A stretch of DNA of 64,000 bases from JAAXIE01 sp965204245 (GCA_965204245.1 CBDBED010000002.1:124001-188000), one strand, 5' to 3'; counted from the first letter of the stretch, positions 1-7,734 are shown. The notes: generated by a model from the letters alone, not told the origin. Numbers and translations: made by a program.

Positions 1-668
1 GCGTAGATATGGTTCTCCATCTTCTTGCTGGCGTGAACGCCACGCCTGGTGTACCTGCGCATGTCGGTACGTAGATGGAGGTTCATGCGCTCGACATGAC
101 TGGTGGTGATGTGCTTTGGGTCACCCATGACCACTATCTTGGTAGACCCTGTGTATCCGTTGCTGTCGTAGTGTTTTACCACCTGACCGTAGTCGATAGA
201 TGACCCGAACACTTTCTCGACAGCTCTTGCGTACACATCGTGTCCATCCGTAGACAGCTCAATTCTGTTGGCCAGACGTGACCTGAGGTCGTACATGAAC
301 TCCAGCGCGGGTTCGTAGCCTCTGGTAGGGGAGCACATCCACGAAATTAGGAGCTTCGTCCTCTGTTCGATGGCAGCCCACGTCCAGAAGGTACCAGCCT
401 CGGGAGGCGGTGACTTGGCCCTTCCGTTCTCCAGGGTCTTGTCCTTGGCGTAGCAGAACTGCCACGCCTCGTCTGCCTGCACCTTACGGGCTGACACATT
501 GCGAACTGCGTGGTCATGCCACTCGAGGCATCCCTGTCCCACGTCGCGGAGCAGCTTTAACACGGTCTCGAGACTAGTATCAGTGAGCCTTGATGTGGCC
601 CGAACGGAGCTCCCGTCCACCAGGTGTTCGATAATCTCCATACGCTTCCGTATTGGCAGTCTGTTCAT
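1..668 (-). CDS. IS1-family DDE transposase, 3' end outside window
   Basis: The frame starts at an ATG at 668 (MNRLPIRKRMEII...) and stays open to the window edge, about 222 codons. The N-terminus has the HTH-like segment typical of IS1 transposases (SVRATSRLTDTSLETVLKLL). All three catalytic carboxylates are visible: D in VQADEAW, D in LSTDGHDVY and E in TSHVERMN, followed by the family's basic run LHLRTDMRRYTRR and KKMENH. It therefore looks intact and probably active up to where it is cut off; only a short C-terminus should be missing. In IS1 relatives this protein carries out cut-and-paste or replicative transposition of its own element. Confidence 0.9.
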   Translation of the reverse strand, partial: MNRLPIRKRMEIIEHLVDGSSVRATSRLTDTSLETVLKLLRDVGQGCLEWHDHAVRNVSARKVQADEAWQFCYAKDKTLENGRAKSPPPEAGTFWTWAAIEQRTKLLISWMCSPTRGYEPALEFMYDLRSRLANRIELSTDGHDVYARAVEKVFGSSIDYGQVVKHYDSNGYTGSTKIVVMGDPKHITTSHVERMNLHLRTDMRRYTRRGVHASKKMENHIY

Positions 669-825
669 CCCGATCCCTTCTTGCGCCTCTTGCTGCATTC
701 TGATTCTTCACTTGTCTTCCTCCTGGTGTACATAGTTGGCAGAAACATCCCAGAGGGAGCCCGTCCCAACACCCGCACCCTTTATGAAACACCACCTTCT
801 GCTACTCAAGGCAGTGAAAATGAAC

Positions 826-860
826 ATCCCGACTAATTCCGCGTTGTATCCCGACTAATT
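826..860. repeat. 13-bp direct repeat near the IS1 end
   Basis: ATCCCGACTAATT is present at 826-838 and again at 848-860, a 22-bp period or about two helical turns. The position just outside the transposase gene suggests a transposase-binding site, or an overlap of terminal repeat and promoter. The function is inferred from position only. Confidence 0.6.
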
Positions 861-879
861 ACCTGTTAGGCTATGTTTC

Positions 880-1156
880 GTGAGGCACCGTACCTACCCA
901 TGCGTATCTGTATGCAAGGGACTCGGGCAATATGCCCCCCTTGTAACTGTGCGCATGTACGGTGCCTCACATCACCCGCATGCCCTTGCTCAAGGGGGGT
1001 TCCTGTGTATGGAACCTCCTAGCCCTACGGGAAGGAGGTAGGGAAGACGATCTACAGACTTAGGCCCAGACCGACAACGCTGGCTAGTGCCAGGCTGACC
1101 AAATGTCTTTAATAATGCTACGGCCTCGGGTGAGTAAGACCCGAGGCCGTGTTTTT
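880..1156 (+). ncRNA. Candidate structured RNA with its own terminator
   Basis: No open frame fits here, but the strand is densely self-complementary. A 14-bp perfect helix joins GTGAGGCACCGTAC (880-893) to GTACGGTGCCTCAC (957-970). Nested inside it are ATGCG/CGCAT (900-904/952-956), CAAGGG/CCCTTG (915-920/938-943) and GGGCA/TGCCC (925-929/933-937). Further helices follow: GGTTCC/GGAACC (998-1003/1011-1016), CCCTA/TAGGG (1023-1027/1039-1043) and CTGGC/GCCAG (1080-1084/1089-1093). A perfect intrinsic terminator closes the segment. A second CCCTTG..CAAGGG pair at 983-996 could compete with the inner helix. I recognise no known RNA class. An alternative is a mobile-element end or a non-transcribed palindrome. 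Confidence 0.45.
1120..1156 (+). terminator. Perfect 12-bp rho-independent terminator
   Basis: ACGGCCTCGGGT (1120-1131) pairs perfectly with ACCCGAGGCCGT (1139-1150) across a 7-nt loop and is followed by G and five T. It lies upstream of the next gene, so it must end a transcript arising between about 860 and 1110. Confidence 0.9.
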
Positions 1157-1178
1157 GCAGGAAGGAGACCCCTCTGCT

Positions 1179-1712
1179 ATGGAAGACCCCTCTGCGCGTG
1201 AAATTTATCACGGGGGCGGACAGCCCGCAAATAGGAAACGCAGATCAACCAACCCAATCAGTATACATAGCCTCATGTCTCGAGTGGTCGAAGGATATGA
1301 GAGGCTTCGGTCATCAGACGGGCGTCCTTGTAATCGTATCAATGAGTTTCCAGAGACCGGTCACTGCGTGTACGCCTTCTATGAGGAAGGAGAGCCTGCA
1401 TACGTGGGGGCCACCAAACTCCCTAGGAAGCGTATAGGTGACCATCAGGAAACCTTCTCCCACCTGAAGAAGAGTCGAGTCTATAGTCTTACGGACAGAC
1501 TAGCCAAGGAGATTACAGAAGAAGAATCCAAGTCGGGGAAGCCTCGACCATCTGATGTGATCCTGCTCGAAGCCAAATCCAGAGTCCGTTCCATGGAAGT
1601 CAGGTTCACTCTGGTCCAGTTCCTACCAACTCAGAAGATACTAGAACCCTATACGGCGTACGCTTTGGGTGGAGAAGCCAAGAGACGATTCAATTTTAGG
1701 CCCTCATCCTAG
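1179..1712 (+). CDS. GIY-YIG nuclease-like protein
   Basis: A 177-residue protein with the GIY-YIG signature: CVYAFY about 60 residues in, then PAYVGAT a few residues later, a basic stretch (KLPRKRIGDH) with Arg and His in the usual places, and a C-terminal segment (RSMEVRFTLVQ...ILEPYTAYALG) with the Glu expected to bind metal. Standalone members of this type occur widely as uncharacterised proteins; single-strand nicking is inferred from the fold only. The ATG at 1179 is preferred because an upstream in-frame GTG lies inside the terminator hairpin, and GGAAGGAG at 1160 offers a ribosome site, though rather distant. The next gene's ribosome site overlaps its stop codon. Confidence 0.7.
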   Translation: MEDPSAREIYHGGGQPANRKRRSTNPISIHSLMSRVVEGYERLRSSDGRPCNRINEFPETGHCVYAFYEEGEPAYVGATKLPRKRIGDHQETFSHLKKSRVYSLTDRLAKEITEEESKSGKPRPSDVILLEAKSRVRSMEVRFTLVQFLPTQKILEPYTAYALGGEAKRRFNFRPSS

Positions 1713-1721
1713 GAGTCGTTC

Positions 1722-2009
1722 ATGACTATGTCTCCCCAAGCCCCGCCCCCCGTAGACTCCAGCCGCCGACCCACGGAGTCGGACTTACCTGCTGGAGGCT
1801 CATCCATGCGACCGGAGTGGCAGACACCCCAGTTCTGGGTAGCCATCGCATCTAGCATCTTGACCCTCGTGATGTCGGCCCTTGCTGAGCGCTGGCTCAC
1901 ACATCCCGCATGGCCTGCATTCCTAGGCGGGTTCATAGCCGTAATTGTGATAATGCTTGTCTCGTTCGGCATCGTCCTCTACCACAGGGGATTCTTCTAC
2001 CGAAAGTAG
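1722..2009 (+). CDS. Small two-TM membrane protein, unknown
   Basis: 95 residues with a proline-rich, probably cytoplasmic N-terminus (to about residue 35) and two hydrophobic spans, WVAIASSILTLVMSAL and AFLGGFIAVIVIMLVSFGIVLY. It ends with a short basic tail (RGFFYRK). TAGGAG at 1710 overlaps the stop of the nuclease-like gene, so the two are likely cotranscribed and coupled. No family recognised. Confidence 0.6.
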   Translation: MTMSPQAPPPVDSSRRPTESDLPAGGSSMRPEWQTPQFWVAIASSILTLVMSALAERWLTHPAWPAFLGGFIAVIVIMLVSFGIVLYHRGFFYRK

Positions 2010-2088
2010 GAGTGAAAAGCGTAGTGTGAGATACTGGTATCAGCAGCCCTTTGGGGGCGTAACTCAGTTCCACATGTTTAGGAGAAGA

Positions 2089-2265
2089 ATGCACCCGCTA
2101 CTGATAGGGATTATCGCTGCATGTGCAGTGCTAGGACTTATAATAGGCGCCTTTGTAGGAAATGGTGTGGGAGATGTCCGAGAAGTGTTGATAGGGGCGA
2201 TAATCGGTGGGATTGTGGGATTCCTTATTGGGGCCGTCGGGCTTCTCTTGTTGAACCCGAAATAA
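2089..2265 (+). CDS. Small glycine-rich two-TM protein
   Basis: 58 residues from the ATG at 2089, preceded by AGGAG at 2080; an in-frame ATG at 2074 is the alternative start. Two closely spaced hydrophobic helices are rich in Gly (LLIGIIAACAVLGLIIGAF and LIGAIIGGIVGFLIGAVGLLLL), a glycine-zipper pattern that favours tight helix packing or oligomerisation. No function can be assigned. Its 3' end overlaps a convergent small frame. Confidence 0.5.
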   Translation: MHPLLIGIIAACAVLGLIIGAFVGNGVGDVREVLIGAIIGGIVGFLIGAVGLLLLNPK

Positions 2266-2389
2266 ATCTCCCATTGAATGCCCCTCGATCGTATTTGCGC
2301 TTGACTAGGTAACTAGCCTGTACGCATTTCAGTAACCCTACGACTGAGACGATACCCCAACCCAATCCCACTAAAAGGTCAATAATCAT
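2225..2389 (-). CDS. Small single-TM protein, convergent
   Basis: 54 residues starting MIIDLLVGLGWGIVSVVGLL, a single membrane span, then a basic soluble tail. GGAGG lies 5 nt before the ATG at 2389, a strong ribosome site and the main support for a real gene. It overlaps the 3' end of the previous gene by 41 bp in convergent orientation. Unknown function. Confidence 0.45.
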   Translation of the reverse strand: MIIDLLVGLGWGIVSVVGLLKCVQASYLVKRKYDRGAFNGRFISGSTREARRPQ

Positions 2390-2511
2390 AGGAGCCTCCA
2401 ACCTTTCGCTGAAAACTATCATTGCGCAGGGAGACTAAAAGGGAGCAATACGTCAGGGATGTTTACTCAATAAGTCTTATAATGAACCAGAACAGCTTAG
2501 GGAGGCCCAAC

Positions 2512-2715
2512 ATGCCAGAACGCCCAAAGAAGCGAATTCCAGAGGATGAGGTTCAGGCCGCGACGCTTGTCGGCAGACTTCTTACGGGGGAGGTCACCGA
2601 AGAAGAGGCCAACGATCAGGGAGCTATGACGTACTCTAGCCGGACGCTGTTAGGCGCGTCTGTCCCTGATGAGGGGGAAGAATCAGAGGAGTCGGAAGAA
2701 CCACGGGAACGGTAA
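2512..2715 (+). CDS. Small acidic hypothetical protein
   Basis: 67 residues, MPERPKKRIPEDEVQA..., with an acidic Ser/Glu-rich tail (GEESEESEEPRER). GGGAGG at 2500 is 6 nt before the ATG and a TATAAT box sits at 2478-2483, so the gene seems to have its own promoter. Charge and size resemble anti-restriction, antitoxin or phage accessory proteins, but no family is recognised. Confidence 0.55.
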   Translation: MPERPKKRIPEDEVQAATLVGRLLTGEVTEEEANDQGAMTYSSRTLLGASVPDEGEESEESEEPRER

Positions 2716-2952
2716 CATGAGCTGCTGAACCCACCCTCTGGGCAGCGTAGCCATGATCTCAGATTCCCTAGGATACCTAGCTCCCACTAAACTCGGGTAC
2801 AGATGGTTCGCTAAGTATCTTTCAATCCCGCTCAACATCAACGGATTAGACACTGGGGCAAAAGTGCATACCAGTGTCCCGAATCTGAATGCCTTGAATA
2901 GACGGGTATGAACCAAGAGTCTGTCCTTGACCCAACCCTGACCAACATCCAC
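2683..2952 (-). CDS. Doubtful hypothetical frame
   Basis: An open minus frame that continues upstream of its GTG to about 3009 with protein-like composition (GEILTVDVGQGWVKDRLL..., SNPLMLSGIERYLANHLYP). No ribosome site is visible before the GTG, and its 5' extension has no ATG. It could be a decayed gene. Listed because nothing else explains 2716-3009. Confidence 0.25.
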   Translation of the reverse strand: MDVGQGWVKDRLLVHTRLFKAFRFGTLVCTFAPVSNPLMLSGIERYLANHLYPSLVGARYPRESEIMATLPRGWVQQLMLPFPWFFRLL

Positions 2953-3154
2953 AGTTAATATCTCACCCGTGGGAAGCAGCTCACCTATGGCATATACCCC
3001 TCGGGGGATTCAGACCAGCTCTACCCATGATGTCCTCTCGTGTGAAGGGGAACATGTCTACAGAAGCAGAACTCGTACGCCAATCAAGGGGATACACAGA
3101 CAGTTGCATGAGAAACCTCGCACGCAGCATACCATATACTCCCAAGGAGGCCCT

Positions 3155-3358
3155 TTGGAGGCTATAGACATCTACATAGTTGCCATGTTGACTGCCCTAT
3201 CTCTAACACTCTTGGTAGGCACATGGGCGTGGTTGCTCAGTCTCGGTGGTAGCAAGAGATTGTCGACGGTACTCAATTGGACTGCCACCGTCATAGGACT
3301 CAGCCTAGTCCCCGCATTCTGCATTTTCTGTGTGCTTCTACTGCTCGACGCCATATAG
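3155..3358 (+). CDS. Small two-TM membrane protein
   Basis: 67 residues from a TTG start at 3155, chosen because AAGGAGG at 3144 lies 5 nt before it. An earlier ATG in frame (2969) has no ribosome site. Two hydrophobic helices (IVAMLTALSLTLLVGTWAWLL and ATVIGLSLVPAFCIFCVLLLL) flank a short polar loop. Unknown function; the same style of small membrane gene recurs through 1722-3452. Confidence 0.45.
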   Translation: MEAIDIYIVAMLTALSLTLLVGTWAWLLSLGGSKRLSTVLNWTATVIGLSLVPAFCIFCVLLLLDAI

Positions 3359-3452
3359 GGAAGTTAAGCAGAGCGAGGAAGTATATAGCCACCTGTCCCA
3401 GATAGTGCCACCATTCGAGAGGTGACGTGTCAACTCCAGTACCAAACTCCAT
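3300..3452 (-). CDS. Small single-TM protein
   Basis: 50 residues from the ATG at 3452 (MEFGTGVDTSPLEWWHYLG...), with AGGAG 8 nt upstream. One membrane span (YLGQVAIYFLALLNFPIW) is followed by a strongly basic tail (RRAVEAHRKCRMR). It overlaps the previous gene by 59 bp, convergent. The same frame stays open far upstream through the repeat array, but that extension is an artefact of the repeats. Confidence 0.4.
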   Translation of the reverse strand: MEFGTGVDTSPLEWWHYLGQVAIYFLALLNFPIWRRAVEAHRKCRMRGLG

Positions 3453-3763
3453 CGTACATACTCCTATGTAGGGAGCGTATACTCCAGCTCCCTCCAGAAC
3501 CAAGACCTCCCCTTCTGCTACCTTGTTCTGTAACTTCTCGACTCGTAGACCAAAGTGGATCAGTGCCAGGGAGCGCCTTCCGTGGTCATTGGGGCCGGGG
3601 TCATTGGATGGCTGACCGTCGCGGTGGGCCGTGGGTGCTGGTGGGGTGGGCGAGAATTCTGTGAGATTGACAAGAGGCAACGATACTCGGAGGTGTGTGG
3701 TCGTGTTTCGTAATGATAGTTGGGGCGGATGGGACGGGAATCTGGGTGGGGGGGCGATACCAT

Positions 3764-4500
3764 CGCAGATAGGGAGTGGAACTCGGTCCGTATCTGAGAA
3801 CACGTTGTTTGTATCTGAGAGGCGTTCCATTCGTTCCACTGCCGTAGCTGGCTCGTATTGGACCGGGCAGTTCCCACGGCGGGGAGTTACGGGAGTGGGA
3901 AGGGGCTGGCGGATTTCGTCGTGATGTGGGGCGAGGATTTTGGGGCGGACGGGTGCGACGCTCAGATAGGGGCGTGCTACTCTTTTCGTATCTGGAGAAA
4001 AGGGATTTGTATCTGAGAGGCGTAGCATTAGTAGCGTGGTCGTAGCTGGGCCGTAGCTGACACATGTGTAGCATGGGGCATTTTGGGCGGGTGAGAGTGG
4101 GTTGGCGGATTTCGTCGTGGTTGGGGGAGGGGATGTTGGGCGGGTTGGTGTCGACACGCAGATAGGGGGATTCGACACTCTCGTAGCTGAAAAAACGCGA
4201 TTTGTAGCTGGGAGGTGTAGAATTTGTTCGAATGGTCGTAGCTGGGCCATAGCTGACACATGTGTCGAATGGGTGTTGGATGGCGGGAGTTGGGGGGAAG
4301 GGCGGGGGTGACGGATTTCGGATTGGGTTTGGGTGCAGAGGAGTGCGGTGGGCATGAGGGTGCTGCAAGGGGTGGATGGTCTTGTAGCTGCAGTGGCAGA
4401 CTTTTCGTAGCTGCGGCGAGTAATTCTGTAGCTATTTTGTCTGCCAGTGCTGCAACTGCCGCAGCTGAGTTGTAGCTGAAAAGAGTCTGCCAGTGGTACT
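3764..4500 (+). repeat. Array of four ~200-bp heptamer/variable-arm repeats
   Basis: Four units follow one plan. Unit 1: arm AGTGGAAC 3775; heptamers GTATCTG 3790 and 3811; words GTTCCA 3824 and 3833; heptamer-like 3844 and 3855; word 3870. Unit 2: arm GTGCTAC 3974; GTATCTG 3988, 4009; GTAGCAT 4022, 4031; GTAGCTG 4042, 4053; word 4068. Unit 3: arm ATTCGACAC 4170; GTAGCTG 4183, 4204; words 4217, 4226; heptamers 4238, 4249; word 4264. Unit 4: arm CAGTGGCAGAC 4391; GTAGCTG 4407, 4428; word 4439; heptamers 4461, 4472; word 4485. Heptamers are always 21 bp apart in the first pair and 11 bp in the second, and word pairs are 9 bp apart. The arm is the reverse complement, or nearly so, of the words. 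A CAGATAG box (3766, 3963, 4159) precedes units 1-3. Confidence 0.85.
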
Positions 4501-4926
4501 GGTGTTCAGGCTGTTCTCGTGGGGAACTTGGGAGGTGTGAGGTGACGCAAGGTGACGCGGCGCCGGAGGAAGGCGGCGTGAAGGTCCGGCTGTCTGCGCC
4601 GGGCTTTGTTGGGCGGCGAGGCGTGACAGAACCAGCTTGCCCTGTTTCAGCATATTTTCGCATCATGGTGTTCTCCGGGAAGCGGAAGCGAAAGGCAGGA
4701 GAGACCCTGAGGGGGCAGTCCCCTTGTGCACTTCGAGAATAAGAATAGAACGAACGTTTGGGCTTTGTCAATGGGCTCTTGGCATGGGTCAGGTGCGAGG
4801 GCGTAGAAATGGGAGGGGCTGACCGTGCCATTTTCTTGTTGACCAGTCTTTGGCTTGTGGATATGCTGCCAGTATTAGCCTATGTGAATCGAGAGGGTGG
4901 ATGGCTCTCAGTTGAGGAGGAAAATC
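4501..4926. other. Intergenic, no gene recognised
   Basis: Between the repeat array and the VOC gene I see no coding frame with a ribosome site and no strong hairpin with a T tract. An imperfect dyad GAACGAACGTTT lies at 4748-4759 and may belong to the VOC gene's promoter; it resembles but does not match a GAAC-N4-GTTC LexA box. Confidence 0.5.
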
Positions 4927-5388
4927 ATGACCAGCCCGAGTCAAGCTGTAGTTGCGCCGGTAGTGAAGGTCACGGAGATGGACCACATCGCGTTGCGGTC
5001 GCGGGACGTGGAGGCTTCGCTGCATTTCTATCACGATATTCTGGGTCTGCAGGTGGAGCGTTTGGAGGACTGGCGGGCGGGTAAGGTGCCCTTCCCTTCA
5101 GTGCGTCTCAGTCCCGACACGTTGGTGGATGTGTTCCAGATGCCGCAAGGTATGGCGGACACGCCGGATTTGCGCCAGTTGGACCACTACTGCATCGTGG
5201 TGGAGCCGACGGACTTGAACCAGGTGAAGGCGCAGTTGGAAGGGTTGGGCGTGGAGATGGCGCCGGCCAACCCGTTCAACGAGAGCGAAGTCGGCGGCCC
5301 GTTCACGCGCTGGGGGGCGCATGGGAACGGCCTGTCTCTGTATGTGTACGATCCTGACCGGAATATCGTGGAGTTGCGGTACTACTAG
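4927..5388 (+). CDS. VOC-superfamily (glyoxalase/dioxygenase-like) protein
   Basis: 153 residues with two paired beta-alpha-beta-beta-beta modules of the vicinal-oxygen-chelate fold. Likely metal ligands are His20 (MDHIALR), His87 (LDHYCIVV) and Glu149 (NIVELRYY), the usual H/H/E set of type I dioxygenases and glyoxalases. The segment DVEASLHFYHDILGLQVE is typical of the family. The substrate cannot be read from sequence. The start at 4927 follows GAGGAGG and removes a 10-residue unsupported extension. It stands alone, with a lipoprotein gene 250 bp downstream. Confidence 0.8.
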   Translation: MTSPSQAVVAPVVKVTEMDHIALRSRDVEASLHFYHDILGLQVERLEDWRAGKVPFPSVRLSPDTLVDVFQMPQGMADTPDLRQLDHYCIVVEPTDLNQVKAQLEGLGVEMAPANPFNESEVGGPFTRWGAHGNGLSLYVYDPDRNIVELRYY

Positions 5389-5641
5389 GCCAAGGTTCTG
5401 CCTTGGTGGCTTGGGCGCATGTGGCCCATGCCACTCGGAGTTGATGCAAGGCCTGCTCCTCTCAGGGAGGCTGCCTCGGGTTGGGTAGACTACGCGGCCT
5501 AGAGGACCCGCCGAGGACTTGGGCCCTGGGTTTGTGAGCGGACCAGCGCGGGCCGTTAAGATGTCGCTGTCCTGTTGGTGGGAGCGTTTTGTTCCTGCGG
5601 AGACAGGTTACGCTTATGTTCCCACTGAAAGGATACCCTTC

Positions 5642-6475
5642 ATGGCGAAAGCACTAGTGAATTCACCGGCCCCTCGTGCCGTGGGAGCCGTCGGATTGCT
5701 GGTGTTGATTGCAGTGCTGTTGGCAATGGGAGTTGGCTGTGGGGGTTCTTCGGAGGATGTCCGCGAGTCGGCAGTATCGCCGCCAGCGGAGACGGCTTTG
5801 GAGTTGCTCCAGCGCTCCAATCGGGCGATGGCGACCGCGGGGAGCTTCCGGGCTAGGACGACGGTGGAAGGCATCAGTTTGGGGCAGGAGATAGAGGTGT
5901 TGGTGGAGGCCGATGTTGGCGGCGACGAGTGGACACACACGCGCATGTCGATAGAGGGCCCTGAGGGAGCAACCGAGGTAGAACAGGTGCTCACGGGGCA
6001 GCATGCCTACAGTAAGATTTCCGGCGAGGGAGCATGGTCTCGCGAGGACTTGGATGTTTCAGCCGACCTCAGTGGCTTGGGCCCCCTTGGTTTCTACAAT
6101 GGGCTATTTCCCGGCGGCGACTTTCCGTGGGAAGAGTATTCTGTGAAGTCTGCGGGCCTACGCCGTATCTACGGTGTGAAGACCGAACACCTAGAGGTTG
6201 ACTTGGACTTTCAGGAGGCTTGGGCAGCACTGAACCCTGAAAGGCAGCAACAATTGCGGCAATTGCTCGGTGTGGACGCTGGTTCAGAAGGACGGGTCGA
6301 GCAGTTGGAGTATGAGAGCATTGATATCTGGATAGATGTCTCCGGGTATGTGCGGCAGTTGGAAATGGCAATCTCAGCGGGGGATGACACCTCGCTGGAG
6401 GTTGGGATGGTGTTGACGGATTATGGGAAACGAATAGACATCGAGGAGCCCGAGGAATACGTTGACGTCTCATGA
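5642..6475 (+). CDS. LppX/LprG-like lipoprotein
   Basis: 277 residues beginning with a lipoprotein signal peptide: basic Arg at about 12, hydrophobic GLLVLIAVLLAMG and lipobox GVGC followed by GGSS. The mature part (ALELLQRSNRAMATAGSFRARTTVEG..., TEVEQVLTGQHAYSKISGEGAW) has the features of the LppX_LprAFG / outer-membrane lipoprotein-sorting fold common in Chloroflexota and Actinobacteria, in which a half-barrel carries a lipid or amphiphile. Exported and anchored to the cell surface. The ATG at 5642 is chosen because it places the signal sequence at the N-terminus. The ligand is unknown. Confidence 0.65.
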   Translation: MAKALVNSPAPRAVGAVGLLVLIAVLLAMGVGCGGSSEDVRESAVSPPAETALELLQRSNRAMATAGSFRARTTVEGISLGQEIEVLVEADVGGDEWTHTRMSIEGPEGATEVEQVLTGQHAYSKISGEGAWSREDLDVSADLSGLGPLGFYNGLFPGGDFPWEEYSVKSAGLRRIYGVKTEHLEVDLDFQEAWAALNPERQQQLRQLLGVDAGSEGRVEQLEYESIDIWIDVSGYVRQLEMAISAGDDTSLEVGMVLTDYGKRIDIEEPEEYVDVS

Positions 6476-6497
6476 AAGTGATGGAGGGAGGTAAGTC

Positions 6498-7337
6498 ATG
6501 GTCTCAGTAACGGCGCAAGAGAAGTTCGTAACGGTGAACAACCTGCGATTGCGGTATCTGGACTGGGGGACTGAGGGGAAGATGCCGTTGGTGTGCCTGC
6601 ACGGGCATACGGGGCAGGCGCATATCTGGGACGAGTTCGCTGAAGCCATGTTGCCTCACTACCATGTGCTGGCCTTGGACCAGCGGGGTCACGGGGAGAG
6701 CCAGTGGGCTGACACGGGGTATGAGCGGGACAGGTTCGTGGAGGACTTGGCGGCGTTCGTGGACGAACTGGGCTTGCAGCGGTTTGTGTTGGCGGGGCTC
6801 TCGATGGGGGGCTGGCATTCGCTGTTGTATACGCCGGACCACCAGGAGCGGGTGGAGAGGATCATCATCGTTGACATTGGGCCAGAGCCGAGCGCGCGGT
6901 CGATCGCGGAGCGGGCGAACAGGCCGCCAACGCCGATGATGTTCGCGGGCTTGGATGATGCGGTGGCGTGGATGATGGGTACGAATCCGTGGGCGACCCG
7001 GGAGCGCACGAGGCAGGACGCGCTGGACAAGATGCGGCAGCGTGATGACGGGGTGTGGACGTGGAAGGCTGATGCATCGCTGTTCAACATCACGCTGACT
7101 GATTTGGTGAGTACGGAGCTACAAGAGAGGTATTGGAAGGCGGTGGAGGAGGTCACGTGCCCGATTCTGGAGGTGCGGGGGGCGGAGAGCACGCTGGTGT
7201 CGGATGAGACGGTCCAGCGGATGATTGAGGTGGGGCAGAATTTCTCTTCGGTGGATGTGCCGGGGGCGGGACATGTGGTGACTGTGGACAAGCCGCAGGA
7301 GTTTATTGAGGTGACGCGGGGGTTTTTGGGGGTGTAG
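6498..7337 (+). CDS. Alpha/beta hydrolase
   Basis: 279 residues. The fold is clear: oxyanion motif CLHGHTG near residue 34, DQRGHGES near 61, nucleophile elbow GLSMGG with Ser102, and a C-terminal acid/His part with His in GAGHVVTVDKP. The strong ribosome site GGAGG precedes the ATG. Size and motifs match epoxide-hydrolase / meta-cleavage-product / lactonase-type soluble enzymes; the substrate is not determined. It lies 22 bp after the lipoprotein gene and 40 bp before an aspartyl-protease-like gene on the same strand, so these could form one transcript. Confidence 0.85.
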   Translation: MVSVTAQEKFVTVNNLRLRYLDWGTEGKMPLVCLHGHTGQAHIWDEFAEAMLPHYHVLALDQRGHGESQWADTGYERDRFVEDLAAFVDELGLQRFVLAGLSMGGWHSLLYTPDHQERVERIIIVDIGPEPSARSIAERANRPPTPMMFAGLDDAVAWMMGTNPWATRERTRQDALDKMRQRDDGVWTWKADASLFNITLTDLVSTELQERYWKAVEEVTCPILEVRGAESTLVSDETVQRMIEVGQNFSSVDVPGAGHVVTVDKPQEFIEVTRGFLGV

Positions 7338-7377
7338 GGGTAGGGGGACGTCCCTGCCGTTATCAAAGGGAGGCGAG

Positions 7378-7734
7378 ATGGGTGTGTTCAACTGGCCGAT
7401 ACGGTTGAGCAGCATGGATGGCGAGCGGTCTATCGAGGTGGACGCTACGGTGGATACCGGGTCGGCCTATACTACAGTGCCGGGGAACTGGCTTAGGGAC
7501 TTGGGGATCGTCCCGACGAGCCGAGGAAGATTCCTCTTGGCTGATGGGAGTCGCGTGCTCAGCGATATTGGGCGGGCTTGGGTGACAATTGACGGGGAAA
7601 GCGAGATTACTCTGGTTGCTTTTGGGGAGGAGGACGGGCCTGCCATTCTGGGGGCGTACACATTGGAAGGGCTGCGGCTGGCACCAGACCCCGTAGCGCA
7701 GAGGCTGGTTCCGACTGACCTGATTATGTACTAG
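7378..7734 (+). CDS. Retropepsin-like aspartyl protease domain protein
   Basis: 118 residues with a single clan-AA aspartic protease domain: ATVDTGSAYTTVP contains the catalytic DTG(S), and ILGAYTLEGLRLAPDP matches the second conserved hydrophobic-Gly segment. No signal peptide or membrane span. Such one-domain proteins should act as homodimers, as retropepsins do; the host protein or peptide is unknown. AGGGAGGCGAG precedes the ATG. A paralogue with DTGT lies at 57752-58138. Confidence 0.75.
   Translation: MGVFNWPIRLSSMDGERSIEVDATVDTGSAYTTVPGNWLRDLGIVPTSRGRFLLADGSRVLSDIGRAWVTIDGESEITLVAFGEEDGPAILGAYTLEGLRLAPDPVAQRLVPTDLIMY

Larger units (their letters stand above)
1..863 (-). mobile_element. 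IS1-family insertion sequence, left part only
   Basis: A complete 5' end and most of an IS1-type transposase gene read leftwards and leave the window at position 1. The probable outer end lies near 863: read on the minus strand, it begins GGTAATTAGTCGGGAT, and the 13-base core ATCCCGACTAATT (plus strand) occurs twice, at 826-838 and 848-860. The other end and any target duplication are outside the window, so the exact boundary is inferred. Confidence 0.75.

Noticed and set aside
904..910. GTATCTG heptamer inside the candidate RNA as a member of the repeat family
   Set aside because: Only one heptamer, with no partner at 11 or 21 bp and no word pair; coincidence is likelier.
3300..4355. A 351-codon minus-strand open frame with repeated peptides such as SYGPATT
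   Set aside because: It runs through the repeat array; the recurring peptides are the heptamers read in frame because 21 bp is seven codons. No ribosome site, composition Pro/Ser/Thr-rich.
3764..4500. CRISPR array
   Set aside because: Units are ~200 bp with changing arms and no constant repeat/unique spacer alternation; no cas genes in the window.
4748..4759. LexA/SOS box (GAACGAACGTTT), with similar GAAC sites near 15750 and 60297
   Set aside because: Each departs from GAAC-N4-GTTC and none precedes an SOS gene.
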